Notes: a model not told the origin generated them from the sequence alone. A DNA stretch of 64,000 bases from Arbacia lixula (GCA_963669155.1 OZ022596.1:1512322-1576321); one strand, 5' to 3'; positions 38,201 to 43,984 are shown, counted from the stretch's first letter. Numbers and translations: made by a program.

Positions 38201-38484
38201 AACTTTTCGAATGTTCCTAATGAACCTTTTCAGTTCAATTAGATTTCATCCGCCATTGAGGCACTTTTGCACTGTACACACAAGTCTAATAGAGAAGTGA
38301 TTCCCATGACATACAAAGGGTTAAATTCAACTTAATTCTTGTCTCCTCAGGCCTGCTAACGGAGAAATTCAACCACGATGTTGTCTTTATATCGGTGAGC
38401 ATCGCCCTTCTCATCGCAGCGATCCTTATTGTCCTCATCAAGTGCCTGAGATACCGAGCGGACGGAATCATTTCCTCAATATGA
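6659..38484 (+). CDS. SLC16/monocarboxylate transporter-like MFS protein (5 coding exons)
   Basis: Joined exons 6659-6875, 32925-33068, 35260-35442, 35792-36973 and 38351-38484 give one open frame of 619 residues ending in TGA. Every junction has GT/AG and is phase 1. The layout is that of the SLC16 family: hydrophobic helices 1-6 in residues 15-195, a long polar Ser/Glu-rich cytoplasmic loop at about 195-420, then helices 7-12 ending at about 607. The helix 4-6 region carries the family pattern LFSERFGIAFAFSTSGFSIG followed by GYLGKPYGWRG. By family knowledge such proteins sit in the plasma membrane and move monocarboxylates or related small acids with protons or by facilitated diffusion; the substrate cannot be read here. 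The usual DG-G-WGW signature before helix 1 is absent (SEKRGAAVV stands there), so it is an orphan MCT-like member. An in-frame TAG at 6572-6574 makes ATG 6659 the first usable start unless an upstream exon exists. Confidence 0.85.
7074..7830. repeat. dispersed repeat family 'CAGGGATGTG', copy 1
   Basis: The sequence starting CAGGGATGTGTTATGGAAGG recurs at 18995 (unit B), 47721 and 62012. The family extends about 750 bp to a motif GAATGTATTATGCTCGAGTT. All copies carry stops in every frame and differ from each other by 10-20 per cent, apart from the unit A/B pair. No terminal repeats or target duplications were defined, so its class is unknown. Confidence 0.65.
8040..8185. repeat. right half of a GGGATAGTTCACC-type MITE
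   Basis: Runs from GAGCATCTCGCACGTGACGT to the terminal motif GGTGAACTATCCCT. The same family is seen whole at 39055-39471 and degraded at 33372-33826; unit B repeats it at about 20695-20850. Confidence 0.55.
10515..11150. mobile_element. long hairpin element, about 635 bp
   Basis: Left arm 10515-about 10835 and right arm about 10840-11150 are inverted repeats of each other over some 300 bp. Matching blocks include GTCAATCGCTTTTGGG/CAAAAGCGATTGAC, CCTCTCCTTGTGGAAGGGTC/GACCCTTCTACAAGGAGAGG and GAGCGATCCTAA/TTAGGATCGTTC. The copy in unit B is at about 23195-23815. It is probably a nonautonomous DNA transposon with very long inverted repeats. No target duplication was fixed. Confidence 0.7.
11231..11488. 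repeat. cluster of poly-G and poly-C runs (unit A)
   Basis: G runs of about 21, 19 and 22 bases (11231-11251, 11340-11358, 11388-11409) are followed by a C run of about 19 (11470-11488). The run lengths differ in unit B. Apparent Gly- or Pro-rich reading frames here are artefacts of the runs. Confidence 0.9.
12204..12430 (+). mobile_element. RTE-like LINE 3' fragment, left part (split by Tx1)
   Basis: Translation on + gives VRDIVQEIKSKKWRWAGHLA, then ARRKDDRW, GRQSRRWIDDIREY and TWKRTAQDRSRW. This is the C-terminal tail typical of RTE-like LINE reverse transcriptases. The fragment is 5'-truncated. Its flanks GACGTAG (12197-12203) and GACATAG (16901-16907) look like a 7-bp target duplication with one mismatch, and unit B has the empty site at about 24665-24673. 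Confidence 0.8.
12531..12893 (+). CDS. Tx1-type LINE ORF1, short basic protein
   Basis: An intact frame of 120 residues starting at an ATG in a strong context (ACCATGG). The N-terminal half is Ala/Arg/Thr-rich; the middle is acidic (SDEESEKTATEDCQESD); the C-terminus is a lysine cluster (KHKKRKQKGEKKPKKK) suited to nucleic-acid binding. No CCHC knuckle or RRM is visible. It is shorter than L1/Tx1 ORF1 proteins usually are, so it may be an internally deleted or truncated ORF1; this is inference. It ends 74 bases before the ORF2 ATG. Confidence 0.5.
   Translation: MATRRAASIASSGVPEPQDRARDTTASRVNAPAITQQCKITQFIQHEREAISHANERVGMATANLEYRQSDEESEKTATEDCQESDISVESPEMPRAGYKTRSSKHKKRKQKGEKKPKKK
12968..16745 (+). 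pseudogene. Tx1-type LINE ORF2 (endonuclease-reverse transcriptase), disrupted
   Basis: Begins MSLCHFLSVNVRGLRNKVKR, an apurinic-endonuclease-like domain with the catalytic blocks FIQETYW, RGVAILV and GGDWNC, and a late GDHNAIS block. The reverse transcriptase follows with KSPGMDGLPAEFYQFFW, NWRPVTLLNCDYKIL, MMVDFTKAFD, RGIRQGCPLSALLF and the catalytic LLQYADDTTFF, then a long C-terminal region with a CTTC...H...C cysteine-histidine block (about 16388-16435). Lesions are TAA at 14060-14062, TAA at 14444-14446 and one extra T in the run at 15279-15285. All three are single-base events. The stop is at 16743-16745. Confidence 0.9.
16852..16900 (+). mobile_element. RTE-like LINE 3' fragment, right part
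   Basis: Continues the frame interrupted at 12430: together with the target duplication it reads RWKNDEEAFLQQWREIG then TAA at 16895-16897, which is how RTE-type proteins of this kind end. This is direct evidence that the Tx1 element landed inside the RTE-like tail. Confidence 0.8.
17040..17165. repeat. degenerate short minisatellite (TTATTCCAGCAG-like units)
   Basis: Repeated words such as CAGCAGTTATTCCAG and CAGTTATATTTCCAG follow one another with a period near 12-15 bp. A reading frame rich in Phe, Tyr and Gln spans the block in unit A (16977-17345) but is closed earlier in unit B, so I treat it as a repeat, not a gene. The copy in unit B is at about 24790-24925. Confidence 0.55.
18271..18766 (-). 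mobile_element. Penelope-like retroelement, 3' end
   Basis: Read on the - strand from 18766 the translation gives KHWYTRRVKEAIQIRLHPNN, then NGIEIPEEWLPTI, the conserved tail that follows the GIY-YIG domain in Penelope-like elements. After a GC-rich Pro/Ser/Thr-rich tail comes the usual GACGAAGACTAGCAGTAGCG...GAAACGTCGCAATC end. Homology with unit B stops exactly where it starts, so it is an insertion specific to unit A. The rest is lost in the N gap. Confidence 0.75.
18767..18966. other. assembly gap, 200 Ns
   Basis: Exactly 200 undetermined bases, a round number typical of a scaffolder placeholder rather than a measured gap. It separates the Penelope-like end from the start of unit B. Confidence 0.98.
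19876..20607. mobile_element. 732-bp element with 7-bp target duplication, copy 1
   Basis: Starts CAGGAAGGTGTTAGAACTGG and ends CCATGATAGGTCCATG. It is flanked by GTCTAAT (19869-19875 and 20608-20614), and unit A has the single uninterrupted site (ATCTAAT). The same element recurs at 41098-42103, again with a 7-bp duplication. Ends begin CA and finish TG but show almost no inverted repeat. It has no coding capacity. Confidence 0.85.
23904..24206. repeat. cluster of poly-G and poly-C runs (unit B)
   Basis: Counterpart of the 11.2-kb cluster, with G runs at 23904-23921, about 24011-24027, 24058-24072, 24119-24128 and 24164-24179, and C runs near 24145 and 24196. Lengths and number of runs differ from unit A. 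Confidence 0.85.
26340..26900 (-). pseudogene. non-LTR retrotransposon C-terminal fragment (RTE-like)
   Basis: On the - strand a frame of about 170 codons reads ACNKLHLSW, FRDCVESILLYGSETWTM, LDGTYTKLLMRVQNISW, RFAGHCHRAINQVVSD and DTWRYMVN. These are the blocks downstream of the catalytic YADD in a widespread group of RTE-like LINEs. The frame is still open, but the polymerase domain is missing, so it is a 5'-truncated copy. A short (ATCT)n tract at 26367-26380 follows its 3' end on the - strand, as is common for microsatellite-tailed LINEs. Confidence 0.75.
27272..27450. repeat. TTCGGAATAACG-type palindromic repeat, copy 2
   Basis: Inverted relative to the copy at 3336-3532. Contains CTTCGAAGGTACGTTATTCC at the start, GCCCTTTTTCGTTTTCGGAC in the centre and CCTTCGGAATAACGGACC near the end. 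Confidence 0.65.
27640..28185 (+). pseudogene. CR1/L2-like LINE 3' fragment
   Basis: In successive frames: NAAACIKTLTGKHSHTTPVL, KSLHWLPMRERLVFKILLL, YRPSRATRSSISSLSQF, GERAFAHARPLMWNSLPQSL and TFKGNLKTYLYNGAF. These are the last blocks of CR1/L2-type reverse transcriptases. The 3' UTR ends GTGCGCTATATAAATT followed by ATTATTATAATTATT, the usual tail of that clade. It is 5'-truncated and frame-broken. It interrupts an older repeat that is uninterrupted near 37.7-38.1 kb. Confidence 0.8.
28262..28830 (+). pseudogene. second LINE 3' fragment (CR1-like), + strand
   Basis: Reads LPIFLADCFRENCSIVPYST, then RLWNSLETEIKDCPSLSSFK and KRKFKSNLKYL. This matches the 'PKLWNSLP...FK..LK' tail shared by CR1/Rex-like LINEs. 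It is followed by an AT-rich 3' UTR that ends in TTCAATTGAATTGAA at about 28816-28830, a typical short-unit tail. Confidence 0.65.
28992..29531. repeat. (GA)n-rich low-complexity tract, 540 bp
   Basis: Purine-only GA/GGAA/GAAA units with occasional ATGAGATAG inserts that recur about every 60-150 bp (for example near 29093, 29207, 29305, 29382). This suggests expansion of a larger higher-order unit. The long Ser/Leu/Phe frame on the - strand is an artefact. Confidence 0.9.
29610..29870 (-). repeat. probable LINE 3' UTR remnant
   Basis: On the - strand the sequence ends AAACAATTCACTTCAATTC (plus 29613-29635), the AATTC-type tail of CR1/L2-like elements. No reverse transcriptase block was found upstream of it, so the call is weak. 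Confidence 0.3.
29934..30447 (+). mobile_element. solo LTR of an LTR retrotransposon (fossil)
   Basis: A 514-bp segment that begins TGTTACGGTCCCCGAG and ends CACCTGTAACA, flanked by a 4-bp duplication ATAC (29930-29933, 30448-30451). A TATA box (GTATAAATG, about 30152) precedes a repeated CAGTCTAGCTTTG motif. No internal region is attached, so it is a solo LTR, probably of Ty3/Gypsy type. The matching target duplication suggests it is not very old. Confidence 0.65.
31060..31620 (-). pseudogene. CR1/L2-like LINE 3' fragment, - strand
   Basis: On the - strand: NTCARLMFGCTKKKTRTTPI, LRNLHWLPIRQRITFLLIVY, LQIPSFKTKVTLGMLGDRVF and TPKLWDSLSLEVRK then KLKTHLFN. The 3' UTR runs to AGCGCTCTATAAATT and an ATTATTATT tail at about 31075. 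The frame changes once between 31376 and 31395. It is 5'-truncated. Confidence 0.8.
31848..32850. mobile_element. fold-back element with nested hairpin
   Basis: Outer arms: ATAGGTTTCCAATTATTG near 31855 and the complement TTGAAAACCTATATGCAACA near 32825 (also an inner arm, AATTGAAAACCTATAT, at about 31924). Nested within is a second inverted pair: AAAAGGTGTTAGATCCATTT (about 31957) and GTGGATCTAACCCCTTTT (about 32270). Relatives of the outer arms occur near 50890 and 52168. A+T-only simple sequence lies at 32669-32727. Confidence 0.5.
32925..33068 (+). CDS. transporter exon 2 (residues 73-120)
   Basis: 144 bp, phase 1 to phase 1, encoding PLVSLIHRKFAQPRAVMTSG and a hydrophobic segment ending CACFALL. 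An exon of this size at this place is a recurring feature of SLC16 genes. Acceptor TTTCAG/CTCC, donor CTTG/GTAAGC. Confidence 0.9.
33118..33371. mobile_element. hairpin MITE just after transporter exon 2
   Basis: Inverted termini of about 27 bp: CTGCCCTACTCTGACAAAAG on the left and CTTTTGTCAGAGTAGGGCAG on the right. It starts 50 bp after the exon 2 donor and has no coding content. Confidence 0.75.
33372..33826. repeat. degraded GGGATAGTTCACC-type MITE
   Basis: Contains AGTTCACCCTGAGGTTC and TTGGTTTCAATAAAAGC on the left, and GAGCACCTCGCACGTG, TTGATTGAAATCAACTTG and TTATTTCACCATTAAA on the right. This is the same order as in the better copy at 39055-39471. Confidence 0.5.
33830..34350. mobile_element. 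inverted-repeat element AGGGTTACTAAATTAG
   Basis: Left end TTAA-AGGGTTACTAAATTAG, right end CTAATTTAGTAGCCCT. Arms of roughly 120 bp include the paired blocks CAGTGACGTATGAGAAGTCA and CTCATACGTCACTGGAG. The left flank is TTAA; the right flank is GCAA, so a TTAA duplication is only half preserved. A central piece (TTGTCCGAGTAGCAACAAC) recurs inverted at about 42515-42590. Confidence 0.6.
34470..34590 (-). repeat. LINE 3' tail, - strand
   Basis: On the - strand the sequence ends in CTGAACTGAACTG preceded by GGTTGAATAAA, the tail style of CR1/L2-like elements. Only the 3' UTR remains. Confidence 0.4.
34626..34863. mobile_element. MITE with GGCCCGGTCACACCG termini, 238 bp
   Basis: Starts GGCCCGGTCACACCGCCCGA and ends GTGGTGTGACCGGGCC. 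Inner matching blocks are GGAGCGTTCCTTGAACGG and GCTCCAGGAACGCTCC. GTAA stands next to both ends and may be the target duplication. Confidence 0.75.
34864..35259. other. intron 2 remainder, nothing recognised
   Basis: AT-rich intronic sequence leading to the CATGCAG acceptor of exon 3. Confidence 0.5.
35260..35442 (+). CDS. transporter exon 3 (residues 121-181)
   Basis: 183 bp. Encodes LGKALVIITSFISLNELFSE, the RFGIAFAFSTSGFSIGGLVV helix and GYLGKPYGWRGCMLI. The donor CTAG/GTGGAG is chosen because it restores phase 1 and joins cleanly to exon 4; a frame read-through would stop within 18 bases. Confidence 0.85.
35792..36973 (+). CDS. transporter exon 4 (residues 182-575): helix 6, loop, helices 7-11
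   Basis: 1182 bp. After the helix 6 end (ALTANVIPCALALGAP) comes a polar loop of about 230 residues rich in Ser, Gln, Glu and Lys (EEEEFLLEAP; SNQKKDEKYLS), the large cytoplasmic loop of SLC16 proteins. Helices 7-11 follow from PFLCLGLHLATSCSIGFSY through GFTLAQVNFLDLAGAIGG, ARFVIGVFCHRIRWT and GFATEGFIVLLLIIARKL. Donor GGCAG/GTACGC. The large single exon for loop and C-terminal half is usual for this family. Confidence 0.9.
37164..37378. mobile_element. MITE with GTACCGAAGTG termini, copy 1
   Basis: Inverted ends GAGTACCGAAGTGTG and CACCACTTCGGTAC, with inner pairs CTGGTTCTAAACAATACGGG and TTTAGAGCCAGTTGTC. TA stands at both edges. A second, inverted copy is at 53392-53616. Confidence 0.75.
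37470..38130. repeat. old dispersed repeat in intron 4
   Basis: Parts of about 37735-38130 (TTTCGCATCATATTCCATTA; AAAGCTGAAATGTATGCACG; GGGATGGATATCC) align in order with pieces at 27460-27640 and 28190-28290. It is diverged and of unknown class. Confidence 0.4.
38351..38484 (+). CDS. transporter exon 5 (residues 576-619), helix 12 and stop
   Basis: Acceptor CTCCTCAG/GCC. Encodes LLTEKFNHDVVFISVSIALL, the rest of helix 12 (IAAILIVLIKCLRYR) and a short tail ending GIISSI before TGA at 38482-38484. The TTAA target of a MITE begins four bases after the stop. Confidence 0.9.
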
Positions 38485-38491
38485 TCCTTAA

Positions 38492-39034
38492 AGGTGATAT
38501 TCATAGAAAATCCAAAAATATGAAGATATTCATCTACAAAAAGCTTATCAGCCATACAATGAGCTCGGATGACATTCAAACAATATATCACTTTCCAAAA
38601 AGCGAAATTAGGGTGAAAACAATCACCGTATTTTCGGGTACAAATTTGCCCTACAGTCATCCGAAACGGCCTTTAGGTCTGACGTAAGAAAAGGGAGGCG
38701 TTATTGTGCATCACACATGCCAATCCGCAGCTTCTTTTCCGCCAGAAGCATCATGCATTGTTAATGAAACTGTGATGGCAGTTGCTAGTGGATTAACAAG
38801 TGTGATACACAATGGTCATTGTGAAGCATATCCCGGCTGTGACGTACACACAACGCCACTTTCCCTAAGGCGATTTCGTAGGTCAGGAAGAGAGTCAATT
38901 TAGTGAAATTTGACTTTCATTAAACACAAAACTGAACACTTTCATGGCATGTTAGCTGCATAAATTGCTTAAATAACTCATTCAATTATAAAAAAACTAT
39001 ATTTATTTGATTTTATTTCCTATGAATATCACCT
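38492..39034. mobile_element. TTAA-flanked MITE, AGGTGATATTCATAG family, copy 1
   Basis: 543 bp flanked by TTAA (38488-38491 and 39035-39038). Inverted ends AGGTGATATTCATAGAAAA and its complement, ending CTATGAATATCACCT. A second copy, about 95 per cent alike, is at 60745-61289. It must form most of the transporter's 3' untranslated region if the transcript extends past the stop. Confidence 0.85.
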
Positions 39035-39054
39035 TTAACTTAGACCGACTACAT

Positions 39055-39471
39055 TAGGGATAGTTCACCTTGAAATTTGTTGGGTTTCAATAAAAGGTGA
39101 TACATGAAGGAAACATATTAATGAAGGTTTCACGAAAATCGGTCAAAGGAAAAGAAAATTACTTGATTTTAAGGTTTTGATTTTGTGATGTCCTGTGCGA
39201 GGTGCTCTCCCATATGTTGTGTACAATTTTTTTTTAGAAATGTCAATATTCTCAAAAGGATAATTACCATTTTACCTGTGCGTTTGATATATCATTAGAC
39301 ACATTTTTTTGTTACACACACATCGCTATGAAAAGAATGTATTCCCTCACCAAAGGGCACAAAAAAGCTCTGTTCCTTTGACCGATTTTCATCAGGCGTT
39401 CACTAATATGTTTCATTCATGTGTCTCCTTTTATTGAAACCAAAATAATTTCTGGGTAAACTATCCTTTTA
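39055..39471. mobile_element. GGGATAGTTCACC-type MITE, best copy
   Basis: Left end GGGATAGTTCACCTTGAAAT with GGTTTCAATAAAAGG, right end CTTTTATTGAAACCAAAATA then GGGTAAACTATCC. The AATAAA at 39089-39094 is the first polyadenylation-like hexamer after the transporter stop codon. Confidence 0.65.
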
Positions 39472-40121
39472 ACAAAGACTCACTTTATGGGGCGCAAAAT
39501 CAAAAATCATCTGATGCTGTCACAAGATCATTGATTGTCATCATAGAATCACAACAGTGGGTGATTTCATTTATACGATGTAATTATCGTTTTGACACAC
39601 TCAATATGCCACAGTGATTCCGTAGACAAAAGCAATGGTAATGCTTCGCACGTTTCGTGTTTTTTAAAAGTTAGTCCAGTACCCCGTAGAATAAAGGTTT
39701 GCGATCAATCGCAAAATGACAATGGCCAGACACCATCATTGTTACATGTGCTCTTTTTTCAAAAGGCCGATCAGTAGCCAATCAGAATTCGTATTTCAAA
39801 TGTGCAATTGATTACGAACCTTTATGTTGCGGAGCTCAGGTTTAGTACATGATTGTGCAGGCCAGATCATACGACACGATCCGATCAGTCTTACGACTCT
39901 GCGACTGGCCGAATCGCAGTGCCCCGTCATGGGATTTGTGCAAGGTGACGTCACATTTCTTGTCATAGGCTTTTGCGACTGCCCCATCGTGGCAACGTCG
40001 TGATATCTGTGGTGACTTTACGGGGAAAGGGTTGGTGGGTGGAGCATGATTTAACTCGAACATGCATGGATATGGGGCATATCAATGAACCCCCCCCCCG
40101 TTTTTTTTTGTTGGCTTTTGG
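39472..40121. other. intergenic, nothing firm
   Basis: A C run at 40090-40099 and a T run follow low-complexity sequence. No gene or repeat family was recognised. Confidence 0.5.
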
Positions 40122-40126
40122 TTTAA

Positions 40127-40489
40127 AGGGCATATACTGTACTGGGAAGACAAAAAGCCTTCAAAAGGTGATCGTGAGCAATCTTCTTGCCAATGGTCTT
40201 AAATTCATTTATTGCCCATTTTAGAATCTTGATGAAAGTTATTTGCCCTCAAATGATCCACATTTGGATTAATTAATGATTATCAGTGAAATTGTCCAAA
40301 TTTTCGGCCCGAACATTTGGGGGATTTGTGATTTAATCACTAATAACTACAAATGTGGATCATTTGAGGGCAAATAACTTTCAGCAAGTTTCTAAAATGG
40401 GCAATACATGAATTTAAGACCATTGGCAAGAAGATTGCTCATGATCACCTTTTGAAGGCTTTTTGTCTTCCCAGTACAGTATATGCCCT
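40127..40489. mobile_element. TTAA-flanked hairpin element, array unit 1
   Basis: 363 bp, ends AGGGCATATACTGTACTGGG and its complement. The two halves are near-perfect inverted repeats of about 170 bp around an AAATTTTCGGCCCGAACATT centre. TTAA at 40123-40126 and 40490-40493. Confidence 0.85.
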
Positions 40490-40493
40490 TTAA

Positions 40494-40516
40494 AGGGCAT
40501 ATAAAGTATATGCCCT
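40494..40516. mobile_element. 23-bp remnant between TTAA sites, array unit 2
   Basis: AGGGCATATA, AAG, TATATGCCCT: only the two terminal repeats of the neighbouring element, flanked by TTAA on both sides (40490-40493, 40517-40520). Confidence 0.7.
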
Positions 40517-40520
40517 TTAA

Positions 40521-40885
40521 AGGGCATATACTGTACTGGGAAGGCAAAAAAGCCTTCAAAATGTAATTGTTAGCAATATTCTTGCCAATGGTCTTAAGTT
40601 CATGTATTGTCCATTTTAGAAGCTTGGTGAAAGTTATTTGCCCTCAAATGATCCACATATGGAGTAATTAATGATTAATAATTAAATCCTCAAAATGTTC
40701 GGGCCGAACATTTTGAGCATTTGTGATTTAATCACTCATTACTCTAAATGTAGATCATTTGAGGGCAAAGAACTTTCACCAAGCTTCTAAAATAGACAAT
40801 ACATGAATTTAAGACCATTGGCAAGAAGATTGCTAACAATTACATTTTGAAGGCTTTTTTGCCTTCCCAGTACAATGTATGCCCT
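40521..40885. mobile_element. TTAA-flanked hairpin element, array unit 3
   Basis: 365 bp, same family and orientation-neutral structure as unit 1 but clearly diverged from it. TTAA at 40517-40520 and 40886-40889; centre ATGTTCGGGCCGAACATT is a perfect palindrome. Confidence 0.85.
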
Positions 40886-41097
40886 TTAAAAATGTTTGTC
40901 CATAAAATCTGGTATGAAATGTCACTGTTATGAGATTGGAGCGCAGAACGAGATGACGAGAGGGATGCTCCTGGGCCATGTTGCGTAAAGGCTTCAACTC
41001 TTCAAATTATGGTAACTACCACGGCAACATGTGAAATAATTGGCTCACTGGCTCATTGGCTGTTGCCATGGAAGTTACCATTAATGGTAACTTACAC

Positions 41098-42103
41098 CAG
41101 GAAGGTGTCAGAACTGGAGTCAGCACGAAGCATAATTTATTCCTACACCAGTCGCGTTCATTGATAGCACAATAGAATACTCCACGCATTTGGTTCTTTG
41201 ATCCAGTGACGACCGCCGCCAAATATGCAAAGCGAATTTTGGATGCATTTAGAGGAATATATATTTTGTATGCGCAGAAGATTTCAGAACCACTTCACGA
41301 ACTGAAGTGCATGTGCAGTATTAGTACACCTTATAAAGATACGATTCTGTGTATTTCAGATTATATTGTTGCTTCGTTTTGGGGACAAAAGGAGAATACT
41401 GAAGAAAACATGCCAGAGAAATGCCTCCATATCTCACATTCAGCAATCATATTTCCTTAAAAATATATCGTACATCGTTTATTGAGTGTTTTATCTTCCA
41501 TGGAAACCAGCTAAATTTCGTGTCTGGAGGTGTCCGAAAAAGTTACGGACCAAATTCTTTCTCCAATTTTTCCAAAATTTCCCTTCGCTCACCCCAAAAT
41601 TAATTCACAGTGTGTGTAAAAAGATCACTTACGAGCTCCCAGCGAAGGCTGAACGGTTGACATATTTCTCAAAACAGATTTTCTTTTGTTTTTCAGAGGA
41701 AGGCACTACCTAATTAGAAACACAGCTAATTGTTTAAAACACCTGAATGTTTTGATTTTTTATGAGGCGGCGGTCATCATAGATCAAAGGAAATCTATCC
41801 TCCTATACTTACACGAACATATGGTGAACGTTCATTTTGCCTATGCTGCTCCAGTTTTATGGAATAGCCTCCCTGACAGTCTTAGGAATATTAACACCCT
41901 AGATAGGTTTAAGTCTGCTCTTAAAACACACTTATTCCAAATGGCAAAATTATTTAAGGAACTCAGTAACCTCATTTCTCTTTTTCTTTGCTCCTTGAAG
42001 CGCATAGAGACTTTCTTATGTATATGTGTTATGCGCTATATAAACATGGTTTATTGTAAAAATTATTATTATCCGAGCACAGTCCATCCATGATAGGTCC
42101 ATG
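41098..42103. mobile_element. element with 7-bp target duplication, copy 2 (interrupted)
   Basis: Same ends as the 732-bp element at 19876, CAGGAAGGTGTCAGAACTGG and CCATGATAGGTCCATG, flanked by CTTACAC (41091-41097, 42104-42110). It is longer because a LINE tail has inserted at 41801. It landed inside an older fold-back repeat (GAAGTTACCATTAATGGTAA on the left, ATTGAAAATCTTTATGCAAC on the right). Confidence 0.85.
41801..42074 (+). pseudogene. CR1/L2-like LINE tail inside the 7-bp-TSD element
   Basis: Encodes AAPVLWNSLPDSLRNINTLD then RFKSALKTHLF, the last reverse transcriptase block, followed by TTGAAGCGCATAGAGAC, GCGCTATATAAAC and an ATTATTATT tail. TATCC stands at 41796-41800 and 42070-42074. 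The copy at 20560-20590 shows the uninterrupted site. Confidence 0.85.
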
Positions 42104-42186
42104 CTTACACTAATTGAAAATCTTTATGCAACATGGCTATGGTCACACACCCAGAACTGTTTATTCTAAATCAACTTAGTGATTCA

Positions 42187-42416
42187 TGTTACAGAAAGTA
42201 GGTTCAAAGGTGAAAGTAACAGTAACCATGGTAACAACAGACACGCATATTGTAATGATAATAAGTCTTGAGACAAGACTAGACACTTCTCAAGATGGCA
42301 ACTGTATCAACACACACGCGTATAGCCTGCTGCAATAAAGTTACTACAAAGTAGAAGCCTTGTTCGAGTTATACTATCTGAGTCTACACAAGATCACAAC
42401 ATGGTGTCAGTAGTCC
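42187..42416 (+). mobile_element. LTR and primer-binding site of an LTR retrotransposon (fossil)
   Basis: A 215-bp LTR-like segment from TGTTACAGAAAG to ATCACAACA (42187-42401), with an AATAAAG near 42333, is followed directly by TGGTGTCAGTAGTCC (42402-42416), a primer-binding site of the tRNA-Leu type used by some Ty3/Gypsy elements of echinoderms. A short stretch compatible with the start of gag follows, then unrelated sequence. It is a truncated, broken fragment. Confidence 0.5.
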
Positions 42417-42599
42417 AAGAACCAGCTCAGAAAATGTCCATTTCCGAGGATCAAGGCCCCAAACAGGTGCAGACATTCCGATATTGAGTGTGAATTACGT
42501 GAATGCACTTTGAATCTCTAAGTTGTTGCTACTCGGACAAACCTCGGACAAGCTTTGGGGTTCCCATTGGTAACGTATTGTTTGAACGGAGTGAAAAAA

Positions 42600-43984
42600 A
42601 TTGCATACATAACGAAATAGGTATGTTGGTTTGTACCCGAGCGAGATATAAGTGCAGATATTTTTTTCTTTCTCCATCTCACTGCCGTAAGACTAGTTAC
42701 TCTTTAATTAGATTTTAATCTCCCATGCCCATTTATCCAACAACATTATTTTGTTTCCTATAGTGTTAAATATACATTCTGAAAAATCAGCACACATATG
42801 GCATGTGCCTAATTTCATCTTATCATTTTTAACCCTTATTAGGCTGGGTTGTTTTCATCCTAGCAACGGAACACGTGATGAACACAAACGCCAGTTGTTT
42901 CGCACATGCGGCTATGTTTCCATGAGAAGATTTTTCGATTTTAATTGAAATCGATTTGTTTATTTATCAATATATATTTAGCATTATCAATTCTTATTAA
43001 GTACACATATTCCTCTTTCTCATTTTAATTAGCGTATATAATGATTGGAAAATAACCATTCTATGCATATTTCATTTCATTTAAAGGATGGTAAAATTCC
43101 AAAAGCAACGTTTTCCCTGCGTTTCTTCTTTGTGATTTTTTTTTGTCTTTGTATAGTTTGTTTAGTTTTTATTGTTGTTTAATTGGAACTTGTTACGTAC
43201 AATTTTTAAGGTAAAAAACCCCAAAACATTTATTAATTAAATGTATAAAAAGACACTTTCGACTATCTTTGTCAGGTTTGTACACAACATGATGAAAATG
43301 AATGGAATTTAGGATGACATCATCTTGCGTCGCGATGGTCCACACAATTTTGGTCTCAAAAGTTGCGCAAGGCTACAAACAAACCCGGTGGGGTTACTCC
43401 CCCGTAGATGAGGGTGACGCGTATGATCTTTACCACAACTGTAAATAACCCACTTTCGCAGTAAATTTCAAGGATATTTTGTGAACTGTAAGCTCCTTTT
43501 TACGTCAAAACAAGGACAAAATCATACTTTTTAATACCCCTATTTTTAAGATTGTAAGGACACTTTCGCAAATTTACCCCTATTTTACCATATTTTAAGG
43601 ACAAGACATTTACACCTAAAGGTGTCCAAGACAGTACGGGTGCTCTGCACGCGTTCTGTTGATTTGCAATATGGAGGACTTTATTCTTTGGGCATGAACC
43701 GGGGGTAAGATTGATAAAAGCAGGCGCGGGGCACGCTCTTCCGAATCGCGACTGGGCTGCGAAAATTTTTCTTCCCAGTTAAGTTTTCTCTTTTTCCTTT
43801 TCATGACCACTATTTGTCAATTTCGAGGACACCTGTGTAACCCCATTTATCAATTTCGAGGACACCTGTGCCCCCCTATTTCCTATATTTCGAGGATTTT
43901 TTTTTTTTGCTTGAAATTGACCCCTCCTTCCGCGATTTTGGTAACGATCATGCTGTCCCAAATTCACATTAGCGAGCTTTCGTT
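42600..43984. other. intergenic, nothing recognised
   Basis: AT-rich sequence with a partial direct repeat (ATTTCGAGGACACCTGTG around 43817 and 43850). No gene seen. Confidence 0.5.
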
